The notes beneath the pieces were generated by a model. It saw only the letters and a list, made by a program, of their open reading frames with translations, ran no database searches and was not told where the DNA came from. A stretch of 64,000 nucleotides of DNA from Caldovatus sediminis (GTDB lineage: Bacteria; Pseudomonadota; Alphaproteobacteria; Acetobacterales; Acetobacteraceae): NCBI RefSeq assembly GCF_014644455.1, contig NZ_BMKS01000001.1:310001-374000 (forward strand), given 5' to 3'. This document shows positions 1 through 7,421 of this stretch, piece after piece (the first letter of the stretch is position 1; every line of letters starts with the position of its first letter). A program made the position numbers and the translations under genes.

Positions 1-365
1 AGGTGGTGGAGTTCGCCCGCCGCTACGACCCGCAGCCCTTCCACCTCGACCGCGAGGCGGCGCGGGAGAGCCTGTTCGGCGAGCTGGTGGCGAGCGGGCT
101 GCACACCCTCTCGGCCGCCTTCGGCCACCTGATGCGCAGCGGCTGGCTCGCCGCGGTCTCGCTCGGCGGCAACCGGATCGACACGCGCTGGCCGGCGCCA
201 CTCCGCCCCGGCGAGCCGGTGCGGCTGAAGGTGGAGGTGCTGGAGGTGCAGCCCTCGCGCTCCGGCCGTCCGCTCGGGGTGGCGAAGCTGCGCTACCTGC
301 TCGCGCGCGAGGCGGACGGCGTGGTGGTGCTGGACTCGGTCGGGACGCACTTCCTGCGGCGCTGA
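1..365 (+). CDS. MaoC-like hydratase/dehydratase, 5' end outside window
   Basis: Partial gene; the reading frame is open to the left edge, so the first residues are missing. The visible 120 or so residues fit the hotdog fold of (R)-specific enoyl-CoA hydratases: FARRYDPQPFHLD near the start is the usual D-x4-H substrate-site pattern, followed by SGLHTLS on the central helix and a C-terminal beta segment (RYLLAREADGVVVLDS). Such proteins hydrate enoyl-CoA or dehydrate 3-hydroxyacyl-CoA. An acyl-CoA synthetase follows 68 bp downstream on the same strand, which suggests a shared role in acyl-CoA catabolism. A GTG at position 3 is internal to the domain and is not the true start. Confidence 0.8.
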   Translation, partial: VVEFARRYDPQPFHLDREAARESLFGELVASGLHTLSAAFGHLMRSGWLAAVSLGGNRIDTRWPAPLRPGEPVRLKVEVLEVQPSRSGRPLGVAKLRYLLAREADGVVVLDSVGTHFLRR

Positions 366-433
366 GCGTCGCCCGCGTCCTCTGCTATCCTCGCCCCGCG
401 TCGGCTCGGAGAGACGGACCGGGGAGGGGAGGG

Positions 434-2089
434 ATGACGACGGGAAGCGAAGCGGCCCAGCAGCAGCGCGCGAGGCGCAACACGATCGGCGACGCGCTGC
501 GGCGCTCCGCCCGGCGGTTCCGCGACCGGCCGGCGCTCCGCTTCGGCGAGCGGCAGTGGAGCTACGCCGCGCTCGACCTCGCCGCCGACCGGGTGGCGCG
601 CTGCCTGCTGGCGCAGGGCCTGAAGCCCGGCGACCGCGTGCTCGCCTACGGGCGCAATTCCGACGGCTACCTGCTCGCCTGGCTCGGCTGCGCGCGGGCG
701 GGGCTGATCCACGTGCCGGCCAATTTCGCGCTCACCGCGGGCGAGCTCGAGCACATCGCGCGCCAGTCCGGCGCCGCGGCGCTGCTCACCCAGCCGGCGC
801 TGAGGGCGACCGCGGAGGCGGTGCGCGGCCGGCTCGGCATCGCCGTCGCCGGCACGCTCGAGGAGGGCGCCGCCGGGCCGGGCGGCTTCGACGTGCTGGC
901 CGCGGCGCAGGACCCGCGCTGGGGCGGGCCCGGCGACCCGCCGCCGGGCGAGGCGGTGCGCGACGAGGACGTGGCGCAGCTCCTCTACACCTCGGGCACC
1001 ACCGGCCTGCCCAAGGGCGCGATGATGACCCACCGCGCGCTGCTCGCCGAGTACATGAGCTGCATCGTCGAGCTGGAGTTCGCCGGCGAGGACCGGGTGC
1101 TGGCCAGCCTGCCGCTCTACCACTCGGCGCAGATGCACTGCTTCACCATGCCGCAGCTCCTGGTCGGCGCCTCGATCGTGCTGATCGAGGCGCCGGAGCC
1201 GGCGCGGGTGCTGGAGCTGATCGAGCGGCACCGGATCAGCTCCTTCTTCGCCCCGCCCACGGTCTGGATCGGCCTGCTGCGCCATCCGGACTTCGCCCGG
1301 CGCGACCTCGGCGCGCTGCGCAAGATCTACTACGGCGCCTCGATCATGCCGGTGCCGGTGCTGCAGGAGCTGCGCGAGCGCCTGCCCGGCGTGCGGCCCT
1401 TCAACTGCTACGGCCAGAGCGAGATCGCCCCGCTCGCCACCGTCCTCAGGCCGGAGGAGCACGACGCCCGCCCCGGCTCGGTCGGCCGGCCGATCCTCAA
1501 CGTCGAGACGCGGGTGGTGGACGCCGCGATGCGCGACGTGGCGCCGGGCGAGCGCGGCGAGATCGTGCACCGCTCGCCCCAGCTCCTCGTCGGCTACTGG
1601 GACAACCCGGAGGAGACGGCGCGCGCCTTCGAGGGCGGCTGGTTCCACTCCGGCGACGTCGCCGAGGTGGACGCCGAGGGGTACCTCTACATCGTCGACC
1701 GCACCAAGGACCTGATCAACACCGGCGGCGTGCTGGTGGCGAGCCGCGAGGTGGAGGAGGCGCTGTTCACCCACCCCGCGGTCGCCGAGGTGGCGGTGAT
1801 CGCGGTGCCCGACCCGCGCTGGATCGAGGCGGTGACGGCCGTGGTGGTGCTGCGCGCCGACGCGGCCGGAGGCGGCGCGGCGCCGGAGGAGATCGAGCGC
1901 GCGCTGATCGCCCATGCGCGCGAGCGGCTCGCGCCGTACAAGGTGCCGAAGCGGGTGATCCTGACCGACGCGCTGCCGAAGAACACCGCGGGGAAGCTGC
2001 TCAAGCGGGAGCTGCGGGCGCGCTACGCGGGCACCGGCGACGCGGCGCTCGGGCACGGCCTCGCGGCGCCGGCGCCGGGCGGCGGATAG
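434..2089 (+). CDS. AMP-dependent acyl-CoA synthetase (FadD-like)
   Basis: ANL-superfamily ligase of 551 residues that activates a carboxylic acid to its acyl-CoA through an acyl-adenylate. The ATP/AMP signature YTSGTTGLPKG lies near residue 186. Also visible are the YGQSE adenine-binding motif, the GWFHSGDVAEVDAEGYLYIVDR hinge region (A8) and the C-terminal catalytic-lysine motif PKNTAGKLLKREL. Length and all core motifs are normal for medium- or long-chain fatty acyl-CoA synthetases (FadD13-like). The ATG is preceded by GGGGAGGGG. It lies downstream of a MaoC hydratase on the same strand. The substrate cannot be read from sequence; a benzoate- or cinnamate-type acid is possible. Confidence 0.88.
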   Translation: MTTGSEAAQQQRARRNTIGDALRRSARRFRDRPALRFGERQWSYAALDLAADRVARCLLAQGLKPGDRVLAYGRNSDGYLLAWLGCARAGLIHVPANFALTAGELEHIARQSGAAALLTQPALRATAEAVRGRLGIAVAGTLEEGAAGPGGFDVLAAAQDPRWGGPGDPPPGEAVRDEDVAQLLYTSGTTGLPKGAMMTHRALLAEYMSCIVELEFAGEDRVLASLPLYHSAQMHCFTMPQLLVGASIVLIEAPEPARVLELIERHRISSFFAPPTVWIGLLRHPDFARRDLGALRKIYYGASIMPVPVLQELRERLPGVRPFNCYGQSEIAPLATVLRPEEHDARPGSVGRPILNVETRVVDAAMRDVAPGERGEIVHRSPQLLVGYWDNPEETARAFEGGWFHSGDVAEVDAEGYLYIVDRTKDLINTGGVLVASREVEEALFTHPAVAEVAVIAVPDPRWIEAVTAVVVLRADAAGGGAAPEEIERALIAHARERLAPYKVPKRVILTDALPKNTAGKLLKRELRARYAGTGDAALGHGLAAPAPGGG

Positions 2090-2102
2090 AGCGGATCGCG
2101 GA

Positions 2103-2118
2103 CGGCTGGAAACAGCCG
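2103..2118. terminator. GNRA-capped hairpin after the acyl-CoA synthetase
   Basis: CGGCTG, a GAAA loop and CAGCCG form a perfect 6-bp stem with a stable tetraloop, 14 nt after the synthetase stop codon. No T-run follows, so termination would be weak or Rho-assisted. The gap lies between convergent genes (synthetase and nusG). Confidence 0.4.
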
Positions 2119-2150
2119 GGAGCGTGAATCTGCTCGGCAGACAACGAGCC

Positions 2151-2190
2151 AGAGCCGTTGCAGCGAGAACAGCCGAGCGAAAACGGCTCT
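2151..2190. terminator. 9-bp inverted repeat between convergent genes
   Basis: AGAGCCGTT at 2151-2159 is the exact reverse complement of AACGGCTCT at 2182-2190, with a 22-nt loop. It sits just past the nusG stop (which is on the minus strand) and after the synthetase, so it may end both transcripts. No clear T-tract is seen. Confidence 0.35.
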
Positions 2191-2214
2191 AGCCGCGCCG
2201 CGCGGCGCGGCGCC

Positions 2215-2751
2215 TCAGATCTTCTCGACCTGGCTGTATTCCAGCTCCACCGGCGTGGAGCGGCCGAAGATGCTGACCGAGACCTTCACCCGGCCGCGCT
2301 CCTCGTCCACCTCCTCGACCACGCCGTTGAAGCTGGTGAAGGGGCCGTCGGCGACGCGCACCTGCTCGCCCACCTCGAACACCACGCTCGGGCGCCGGGG
2401 CTTCTCCACGCCCTCCTGCACCTGGCGGAGCATGCGCTGCGCCTCGGCCTCGCGGATCGGCGTCGGCCGGTTGCGCTCGCCGAGGAAGCCGGTGACCTTG
2501 GGCGTGTTCTTGATCAGGTGCCAGGCGTCGTCGGTCATCTCCATCTTCACCAGCACGTAGCCGGGGAAGAACTTGCGCTCCGTCTCGACCTTCTGGCCGC
2601 GGCGGACCTCGGTGACCGGCTCGGCCGGGACCAGGACCTCCTCGATCTTGTCCGCGAGGCCCTTCTGCGCCGCCTGCTCCTTGATCTGCTGGGCGATCTT
2701 CTTCTCGAAGCCAGAATAGACGTGGACGACGTACCACTTCTTCTCGGCCAT
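2215..2751 (-). CDS. nusG: Transcription termination/antitermination protein NusG
   Basis: 178 residues, normal length. The N-terminal NGN domain begins [15 protein letters not shown] and contains the hallmark [13 protein letters not shown]. The C-terminal KOW domain ([19 protein letters not shown]) ends in [11 protein letters not shown]. NusG binds RNA polymerase, suppresses pausing and couples to Rho or to ribosomal S10. I chose the ATG of MAEKKWYVV; an in-frame ATG seven codons upstream would add MREAQAT, which is not typical. It lies downstream of secE as in most bacteria. Unusually it is the last gene of the cluster: rplK does not follow, and the next gene is convergent. Confidence 0.96.
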   Translation of the reverse strand: MAEKKWYVVHVYSGFEKKIAQQIKEQAAQKGLADKIEEVLVPAEPVTEVRRGQKVETERKFFPGYVLVKMEMTDDAWHLIKNTPKVTGFLGERNRPTPIREAEAQRMLRQVQEGVEKPRRPSVVFEVGEQVRVADGPFTSFNGVVEEVDEERGRVKVSVSIFGRSTPVELEYSQVEKI

Positions 2752-2848
2752 GGTGGCTTGCGCCTCCCTCATCCCGCGATGCTTCCCGCGCGCCGCCGCG
2801 GCCGCGAGCCCCGCGCCGCGCCGCGGCCGGACCGCACCCGCCCCGGCA

Positions 2849-3043
2849 TCAGCCGAGCCCGAACACGCCGCGCATGATCTGCGAGATCGCGAGGTCCACG
2901 AGCAGGAAGAACACCGCGGCGAGCGCCGACATGGCGAGCACGAGGCCCGTCGTGACGAGCGTCTCCTTGCGCGTGGGCCAGGTGACCCGGTTCACCTCCT
3001 GGCGCACCTCGCGGATGAACTGCGCGGGGTCGAGCTTGGCCAA
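2849..3043 (-). CDS. secE: Preprotein translocase subunit SecE
   Basis: Single-span inner-membrane clamp of the SecYEG channel. The short bacterial form has 64 residues: an amphipathic segment [20 protein letters not shown], which includes the near-invariant V-x-WP, then one transmembrane helix ([23 protein letters not shown]). I chose a TTG start (protein begins LAKLDPAQF) because GAAGGA lies 7 nt upstream. The frame stays open further back to 3160, but that extension runs toward the tRNA and looks non-coding. It sits between tRNA-Trp and nusG, the classical arrangement. Confidence 0.92.
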   Translation of the reverse strand: MAKLDPAQFIREVRQEVNRVTWPTRKETLVTTGLVLAMSALAAVFFLLVDLAISQIMRGVFGLG

Positions 3044-3130
3044 CTCCCAATCCTTCAACGAAAGCCGGGCGGCGCCCGCACGGGCGCCGCCCCGGAAGAT
3101 CCCTGGCGGCCTGCGCGGCCCGGCCGGCAC

Positions 3131-3207
3131 TGGCAGGGGCGGAGGGTCTCGAACCCCCAACCTCCGGTTTTGGAGACCGGCGCTCTAGCCAATTGAGCTA
3201 CGCCCCT
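3131..3207 (-). tRNA. tRNA-Trp (CCA anticodon)
   Basis: Minus-strand cloverleaf starting AGGGGCG, paired with CGCCCCT. The anticodon loop is CTCCAAA, giving anticodon CCA. The T-loop GGTTCGAGACC is intact, the discriminator base is G, and the 3' CCA is encoded. It sits 88 bp upstream of secE, as in many proteobacteria. Confidence 0.96.
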
Positions 3208-3292
3208 CCACGCCGCCGGCCGGCGCGGCCGCCCGCGCCGGACAGCCGACCTCGCCGCTCGGTCGGGCCGCGCGCGAGAGCCGGTCTATAGG

Positions 3293-3790
3293 TCAGCCGT
3301 GCGGGGCTGTCGAGGGCGGCGGGCGCGACGCCCCCGCCTCGCGCACGACAAGGGTCCGGCCGAGCTTGTCGTGCCAGGTCTGCCGCCGCGGATCCCACAG
3401 CATCCAGAGATAGCCGAGCCCGAGCGGCAGCGCCGACAGCAGGTAGCCGACGTAGCGCAGCGCAAGGTGGCCGAGGGCGGCATGGCCGCCGGTGCCGGCA
3501 TCGACGATGCGCAGGCCGAGCACGCGCTTGCCCGGCGTCGCCTGGTGCGGGCCCGCCCAGAAGTTCAGCACCACCAGGCCGAAGATGAGGTTGAGCAGGG
3601 CCTCGGCCGCCGGCGTGGGATAGCCCGCCGCGCCGCCCCCCCCGCCGTGCAGCGCCGCGCCCAGCGTGACCAGGGTGAAGCTGACCGGCAGCATCCAGAT
3701 CAGGTCGATCAGCGTCGCGAGCAGGCGCGATCCGAAGCCGGCGAGCTCGCCTCGGCCGGGCGGCACGCCGCTCACCGCCCGCCCGCGCAC
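3293..3790 (-). CDS. RDD family membrane protein
   Basis: 165 residues with the RDD architecture: an N-terminal FGSRLLATLIDLI, where the conserved Arg and Asp lie in the first helix, then about three hydrophobic segments. The motif GPHQATPGKRVLGLRIVDAGTG sits between helices, and the C-terminus reads RRQTWHDKLGRTLVV, the usual family ending. RDD proteins are inner-membrane proteins of mostly unknown function; some members have been linked to cation/proton exchange. It occupies the slot between tRNA-Gly and tRNA-Trp where many bacteria carry tuf. It ends about 85 bp before tRNA-Trp and is probably co-transcribed with its tRNA neighbours. Confidence 0.85.
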   Translation of the reverse strand: MRGRAVSGVPPGRGELAGFGSRLLATLIDLIWMLPVSFTLVTLGAALHGGGGGAAGYPTPAAEALLNLIFGLVVLNFWAGPHQATPGKRVLGLRIVDAGTGGHAALGHLALRYVGYLLSALPLGLGYLWMLWDPRRQTWHDKLGRTLVVREAGASRPPPSTAPHG

Positions 3791-3792
3791 GA

Positions 3793-3866
3793 TGGAGCGG
3801 GTGACGGGAATCGAACCCGCACAACCAGCTTGGAAGGCTGGGGCTCTACCATTGAGCTACACCCGC
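3793..3866 (-). tRNA. tRNA-Gly (TCC anticodon)
   Basis: Minus-strand cloverleaf GCGGGTG...CACCCGC with anticodon loop CTTCCAA, giving anticodon TCC. T-arm GGTTCGATTCC, discriminator T and an encoded CCA. It ends directly next to the RDD gene start, so processing should release the mRNA from the tRNA. Confidence 0.96.
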
Positions 3867-3947
3867 GGCGCGGCGCTCCGCACTCCGACGTCCCGTCCGT
3901 CCCACCGGCCCGGGAGAATGGCGAGTCATGCGATCGCACACATGATA

Positions 3948-4030
3948 TGGAGGGGGTTGGATTCGAACCAACGTAGGCTCACGCCAACGGATTTACAGTC
4001 CGTCCCCTTTAGCCACTCGGGCACCCCTCC
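3948..4030 (-). tRNA. tRNA-Tyr (GTA anticodon)
   Basis: Class II tRNA of 83 nt with a long variable arm. Acceptor GGAGGGG/CCCCTCC, anticodon loop CTGTAAA giving GTA, and discriminator A. The three bases after the discriminator are TAT, so CCA is not encoded, unlike the neighbouring tRNA-Gly and tRNA-Trp. The Tyr-Gly order matches the tyrU-glyT pair upstream of tufB in enterobacteria. Confidence 0.96.
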
Positions 4031-4059
4031 GCACGGGCTCGCGGGCCGATGGAGGGGGG

Positions 4060-4089
4060 CGACTAGCGGCTCGGAGCGGTGCCTGTCAA
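4060..4089 (-). promoter_or_regulatory. Candidate sigma-70 promoter of the tRNA-secE-nusG cluster
   Basis: On the minus strand a perfect TTGACA (4089-4084) is followed, after 18 bp, by TAGTCG (4065-4060), a weak -10. Transcription would start about 20 nt before tRNA-Tyr. It is the only consensus -35 box I found next to this cluster. The poor -10 keeps confidence moderate. Confidence 0.5.
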
Positions 4090-4145
4090 TGCGCAGCGGC
4101 GCTTCCCCCCGCGGCAGGTGCGCGGCGCCCGTTCCTCCGATCCGC

Positions 4146-4616
4146 TCACCACACGCGAGCGAGCGGCGCCCGCTTGGCCTGCGCCCCGGCCCCCCCGCCG
4201 CCACCCGCGCCCGAGGCCGCGAGGACGCGCCGCAGCGTCTCGACCAGGTGATCCGGCGCGAACGGCTTGATGAGCAGCGCGAAGGGGGCCTGCGCCGGCG
4301 TCTCGCCGCCCACCGCGCCGCCGCGCCCGCTGTCCGAGGGGAGGCGGCCGGTCATCACCACCACCGGCAGGCAGGGCCGATCGGTGCGCAGCCGCCGGAT
4401 CAGTTCCCAGCCGCCGAGGCGCGGCATGTCCAGGTCGGTCAGCAGGACGTCCACGTGGCGGGCGCCGGCACGCTCCAGCGCCTCCACGCCATCGGCGGCG
4501 AGGATCACCTCGAACCCCTCGCCCTCCAGCAGATCCCCCAGCAGCACGGCGAGCAGATGCTCGTCCTCGGCCAGGAGGACGACCGCCCCCATCGCAGGGC
4601 CGGGCGGTTGCGGCAT
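4146..4616 (-). CDS. Single-domain response regulator (CheY-like receiver)
   Basis: 156 residues that contain only a receiver domain. Visible features are the acidic pair in LLAEDE (residues 15-19), phospho-acceptor Asp61 in LLTDLDMP, switch Thr89 in VVVMTG, and Lys117 in IKPF. The C-terminus is a short Gly/Ala-rich tail with no DNA-binding or enzymatic output domain. I chose the ATG at 4616 because CCAGGA lies 6-7 nt upstream; the frame extends further without support. No histidine kinase is adjacent, so it is an orphan, probably acting by protein-protein contact. It is divergent from rlmB. Confidence 0.8.
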   Translation of the reverse strand: MPQPPGPAMGAVVLLAEDEHLLAVLLGDLLEGEGFEVILAADGVEALERAGARHVDVLLTDLDMPRLGGWELIRRLRTDRPCLPVVVMTGRLPSDSGRGGAVGGETPAQAPFALLIKPFAPDHLVETLRRVLAASGAGGGGGAGAQAKRAPLARVW

Positions 4617-4803
4617 CTGGGATCCTGGCGCAGCGGGCACGTCGGCACCCCCACCTCGTGCGAAAGTCTGCAACCATCTTGGCGCGTCATCGCCGATTTG
4701 CACGTAACGGTTGTGGGAGGGCGCAACGAATCGCCCCGCGCGCCGGCCCTCGCGCGGGCCGCCGACTTGCAAGCGCGGCGCGAGGGCGCAGGATGGCTCG
4801 CGC

Positions 4804-5880
4804 ATGCGACGTCCCCTTCCTCCGCCGCGCCGCCGCGGCAGCGCCAAGGCGCCACCGCACGAGGGCCGAAGCGCCGGCCCCCCGGACCTCGACCGCGGCG
4901 CGCGCCGGACGAGGAGCGGCCGCGCCGAGCCGCCCGGGCCACCGGTGGCCGCCGCCCGCCGCGCCGGTGCCGGCCGCGGCCCGGAGAGGCCCCGCCCGCC
5001 GCGCCCGGACCGCGGAGAGCTGGCGGCGACGGCACCGCCTTCGGCCGGTCACCGTCCTCCGCCGCCGGAGGGACCATCCGTCGTGCAGTCGGCGCGGCAT
5101 GCCGGGCGCGGCGGCGGCCCCGGCGCGAGCAGCGCCGCCTACTGGCTCCACGGCCAGCACGCGGTCGCCGCCGCGCTGGCGAACCCTGCGCGCCGTCTGC
5201 GCCGCCTCCTGGTCACCGCCGAGGCCGAGGCGGCGCTTGCCGCGCGCGTGCCGCCCCCCTGGCGCATCGTCCCGGAGCGGGTCGAGGACCGCGCGCGCTT
5301 CCGGACCTTCCTCCCCGAGGACGCGGTGCACCAGGGCGTCGCCCTGCTCGTCGAGCCGCTGGCGCCTGCCTCGCTGCACGCCGCGGTGGCCGGGCGTCCC
5401 GGGCCGGTGCTGGTGCTCGATCAGGTGACCGATCCGCGCAACGTCGGCGCGATCCTGCGTTCGGCGGCGGCGTTCGGCGCCGCCTGCGTCGTGCTGCAGC
5501 AGCGCCATGCGCCGCCCGAGGGCGGCGCGCTGGCCCGCGCCGCCTCCGGCGCGCTCGAACTCGTGCCCGTGGTGCGCGAGGTGAACCTCGCGCGCGCCCT
5601 GCTCGCGCTGAAGCGCATGGGCTTCTGGGTCGTCGGCCTCGACGCGTCGGCGCCGGCGACGCTGGCCGAGGCCGGGCTCGGCGCGCGCCGCGTCGCGCTG
5701 GTGCTCGGCGCCGAGGAGGGCGGCCTGCGGCGCCTGCAGCGCGAGGCCTGCGACGAGCTCCTCCGCCTGCCGATCGCGCCCGAGGTCGAGAGCCTGAACG
5801 TCGCCGCCGCCGCCGCGGTGGCGCTCTACGAGCTGGTCCGGTCGCGCCTGCCGGCGACCGGCCCCGAAGGGAAGGAATGA
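4804..5880 (+). CDS. rlmB: 23S rRNA 2'-O-ribose methyltransferase RlmB (SpoU/TrmH family)
   Basis: SAM-dependent SPOUT-fold enzyme, expected to methylate G2251 of 23S rRNA. The substrate-binding domain starts at YWLHGQHAVAAAL. The catalytic domain has all three SpoU motifs: DPRNVGAILRSAAAFGA, LVLGAEEGGLRRL, and LPIAPEVESLNVAAAAAVALYE. The protein is about 358 residues, longer than the usual 245-280, because the first 100 residues form a Pro/Arg-rich, probably disordered extension; such tails occur in alphaproteobacterial members. The exact start is uncertain; ATG 4804 has AGGA 10 nt upstream. The stop overlaps the next start (ATGA). TrmH of other specificity is a lesser alternative. Confidence 0.82.
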   Translation: MRRPLPPPRRRGSAKAPPHEGRSAGPPDLDRGARRTRSGRAEPPGPPVAAARRAGAGRGPERPRPPRPDRGELAATAPPSAGHRPPPPEGPSVVQSARHAGRGGGPGASSAAYWLHGQHAVAAALANPARRLRRLLVTAEAEAALAARVPPPWRIVPERVEDRARFRTFLPEDAVHQGVALLVEPLAPASLHAAVAGRPGPVLVLDQVTDPRNVGAILRSAAAFGAACVVLQQRHAPPEGGALARAASGALELVPVVREVNLARALLALKRMGFWVVGLDASAPATLAEAGLGARRVALVLGAEEGGLRRLQREACDELLRLPIAPEVESLNVAAAAAVALYELVRSRLPATGPEGKE

Positions 5881-6692
5881 CCGCGCCCATGCCGCACACC
5901 GATGCCACCGACGCCGCCGAACGGGCGGCCGCGGTCCTGTTCGAGGCGCGTCGCGCCCGGCCGCGGGCGCCGCTCGCCCCGCTCCCGCCGGGGGTCGCCC
6001 CGGCCGACGAGGCCGCCGGCTACGCGGCGCAGCACGCGCTCGCTCGGCGGCTCGGCGCGGAGCCGCCGGCCGGCTTCAAGATCGGCGCGACGACGCGGCA
6101 GATGCAGGCCTATCTCGGTCTTGCCGGCCCCGCGGCCGGGTTCGTGTCGCGCCAGGGGCTGCGCGCCACACCGGCAGAGTTCCGCTTCGCCGACTTCTTC
6201 CAGCCCGGGGTGGAGTGCGAGATCGGGCTGCGACTCGGACGCGACCTGCCGCCCGGCCCGTGCTCGCGCGCGACGGCGGAGGCGGCGGTCGCGGAGGTGT
6301 TCCCGGCCATCGAGATCGTCGAGCGGCGCTACGGCGCCGACCTCGCCGCCTTCGGCACGCCGAGCCTGATCGCCGACCAGGTGTTCCACGCCGCGGGCGT
6401 GCTCGGCGCGCCCGTGCCGGACTGGCGCGCCCTCGACCTCGGCGCGACGCAGGGACGCATGTGGGTAGCCGACGCGCTGCGCGGCGAGGGCCATGGGCGG
6501 GATCTGCTCGGCCATCCGATGGAGGCGCTGGCCTGGCTGGCCGGCTCCGGCGCGGCACGGGTGTTCGGCGGGCTGCGGGCCGGACAGGTGGTGTTCCTCG
6601 GCTCGGTGACGCCGCCCATCTGGCTGGAGGGGCCCTGCACGGTGCGCATCGCGTTCGACGGGCTCGGCATGGCGGACCTGCGCTTCGTCTGA
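5877..6692 (+). CDS. 2-keto-4-pentenoate hydratase family protein
   Basis: 271 residues of the fumarylacetoacetase-like hydratase/decarboxylase fold (MhpD/HpaH type). These metal-dependent enzymes add water to 2-hydroxypenta-2,4-dienoate or decarboxylate related products in aromatic meta-cleavage. Family motifs seen: GFKIGATT near residue 66, the metal-binding VECEIGLRLGRDL, AIEIVERRY, and the C-terminal GQVVFLGSVTPPIWLEGPCTV. The start codon overlaps the rlmB stop (ATGA), so the two are translationally coupled although functionally unrelated. No other meta-cleavage gene lies nearby, so the substrate is open. Confidence 0.8.
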   Translation: MTAPMPHTDATDAAERAAAVLFEARRARPRAPLAPLPPGVAPADEAAGYAAQHALARRLGAEPPAGFKIGATTRQMQAYLGLAGPAAGFVSRQGLRATPAEFRFADFFQPGVECEIGLRLGRDLPPGPCSRATAEAAVAEVFPAIEIVERRYGADLAAFGTPSLIADQVFHAAGVLGAPVPDWRALDLGATQGRMWVADALRGEGHGRDLLGHPMEALAWLAGSGAARVFGGLRAGQVVFLGSVTPPIWLEGPCTVRIAFDGLGMADLRFV

Positions 6693-6826
6693 CGGCGTCG
6701 CCGGGACGGGCCAGGGGGCCTGCCGGACACGTTCGGTTAACCGCATGCCGGCGAGGATCGCCACGGTGTCCGTCGCCCGGCTGGGCGGCTTCGGCGCCAG
6801 GACGGCGCGGAATATCGGGAGAATCC

Positions 6827-7099
6827 ATGCGCCGCCCCAGGACCGAGGAGCCGGCCGCCGGCGACAGCCCGGCCGCCGCCGGCTGGCACACACTCACCGA
6901 GGCCCAGCAACTGGCCCTGGCGCGCGAGGCGCTGCGCCGCGCGGCCGGCATCCTGGCCGACCAGGCCGAACTGCTCGCCGACGAGATGGAGGGCGGCGCG
7001 CTGCTCGACCGCGGCGGCCCCGACGCGCTCCGGCTGTTCGCCGCGGTGGTGCGCGCGACCAACCGCGACGCCATCGGCGCGACCATCGGCCGCGCCTGA
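6827..7099 (+). CDS. Small hypothetical protein
   Basis: 90 residues; I recognise no domain. The sequence is Ala/Arg-rich with a central helix-forming stretch (ALAREALRRAAGILADQAELLADEMEGG) that could be a short coiled coil, and no membrane segment. A GGGAGA ribosome site lies 7 nt before the ATG, and a stable hairpin follows at 7121-7137, which together support a real single-gene unit. Confidence 0.55.
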   Translation: MRRPRTEEPAAGDSPAAAGWHTLTEAQQLALAREALRRAAGILADQAELLADEMEGGALLDRGGPDALRLFAAVVRATNRDAIGATIGRA

Positions 7100-7120
7100 G
7101 GTCGGGACGAGCCGCCCGCC

Positions 7121-7137
7121 GGCCGCCACTGGCGGCC
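7121..7137. terminator. Hairpin after the 90-residue gene
   Basis: GGCCGCC, ACT loop, GGCGGCC: a perfect 7-bp GC stem 21 nt after the stop codon. There is no T-run, as is common for hairpins in such GC-rich genomes. Confidence 0.4.
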
Positions 7138-7235
7138 AGGGGCCGCGCATGGACCTCCCGCGCCCGCCGCCGCGCCCCGGGATGGCGCTGGACCGGCGGC
7201 GCCGGGGCGTCTAGACGCTTGGGCCTGATCCGCCT

Positions 7236-7318
7236 GCCCCCGTGGCGGAATGGTAGACGCAGGCGACTCAAAATCGCTCGCCCGCGAGGGTGTGGGAGTT
7301 CGAATCTCCCCGGGGGCA
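7236..7318 (+). tRNA. tRNA-Leu (CAA anticodon)
   Basis: Class II tRNA of 83 nt: acceptor GCCCCCG/CGGGGGC, anticodon loop CTCAAAA giving CAA, a variable arm around CTCGCCCGCGAGG, T-arm GAGTTCGAATCTC and discriminator A. The next bases are TTG, so CCA is not encoded. Confidence 0.95.
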
Positions 7319-7391
7319 TTGGTTTCGCGCATGCGGCGCCTCGCGGCACGGTGGCCGGTTCGCCGGTGCGGCCAGTCTCGCCTTGCGATTT

Positions 7392-7405
7392 TCACGAATT
7401 CGTGA
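7392..7405. promoter_or_regulatory. 14-bp perfect palindrome in the sensor-gene promoter region
   Basis: TCACGAATTCGTGA is its own reverse complement. It lies in an AT-rich island 16 bp before the ATG of the membrane sensor, between TTGCGA (7383-7388) and GATAAA (7404-7409), which could serve as -35 and -10 with a short 15-bp spacer. That position is typical of a repressor operator. It could also form a small hairpin after tRNA-Leu. Confidence 0.45.
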
Positions 7406-7421
7406 TAAATGCCCCGGCGCC

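Noticed and set aside
2849-3160. A longer SecE of 103 residues
   Set aside because: The extra N-terminal part is GC-driven readthrough toward tRNA-Trp. A TTG with a well-placed ribosome site gives the usual short SecE.
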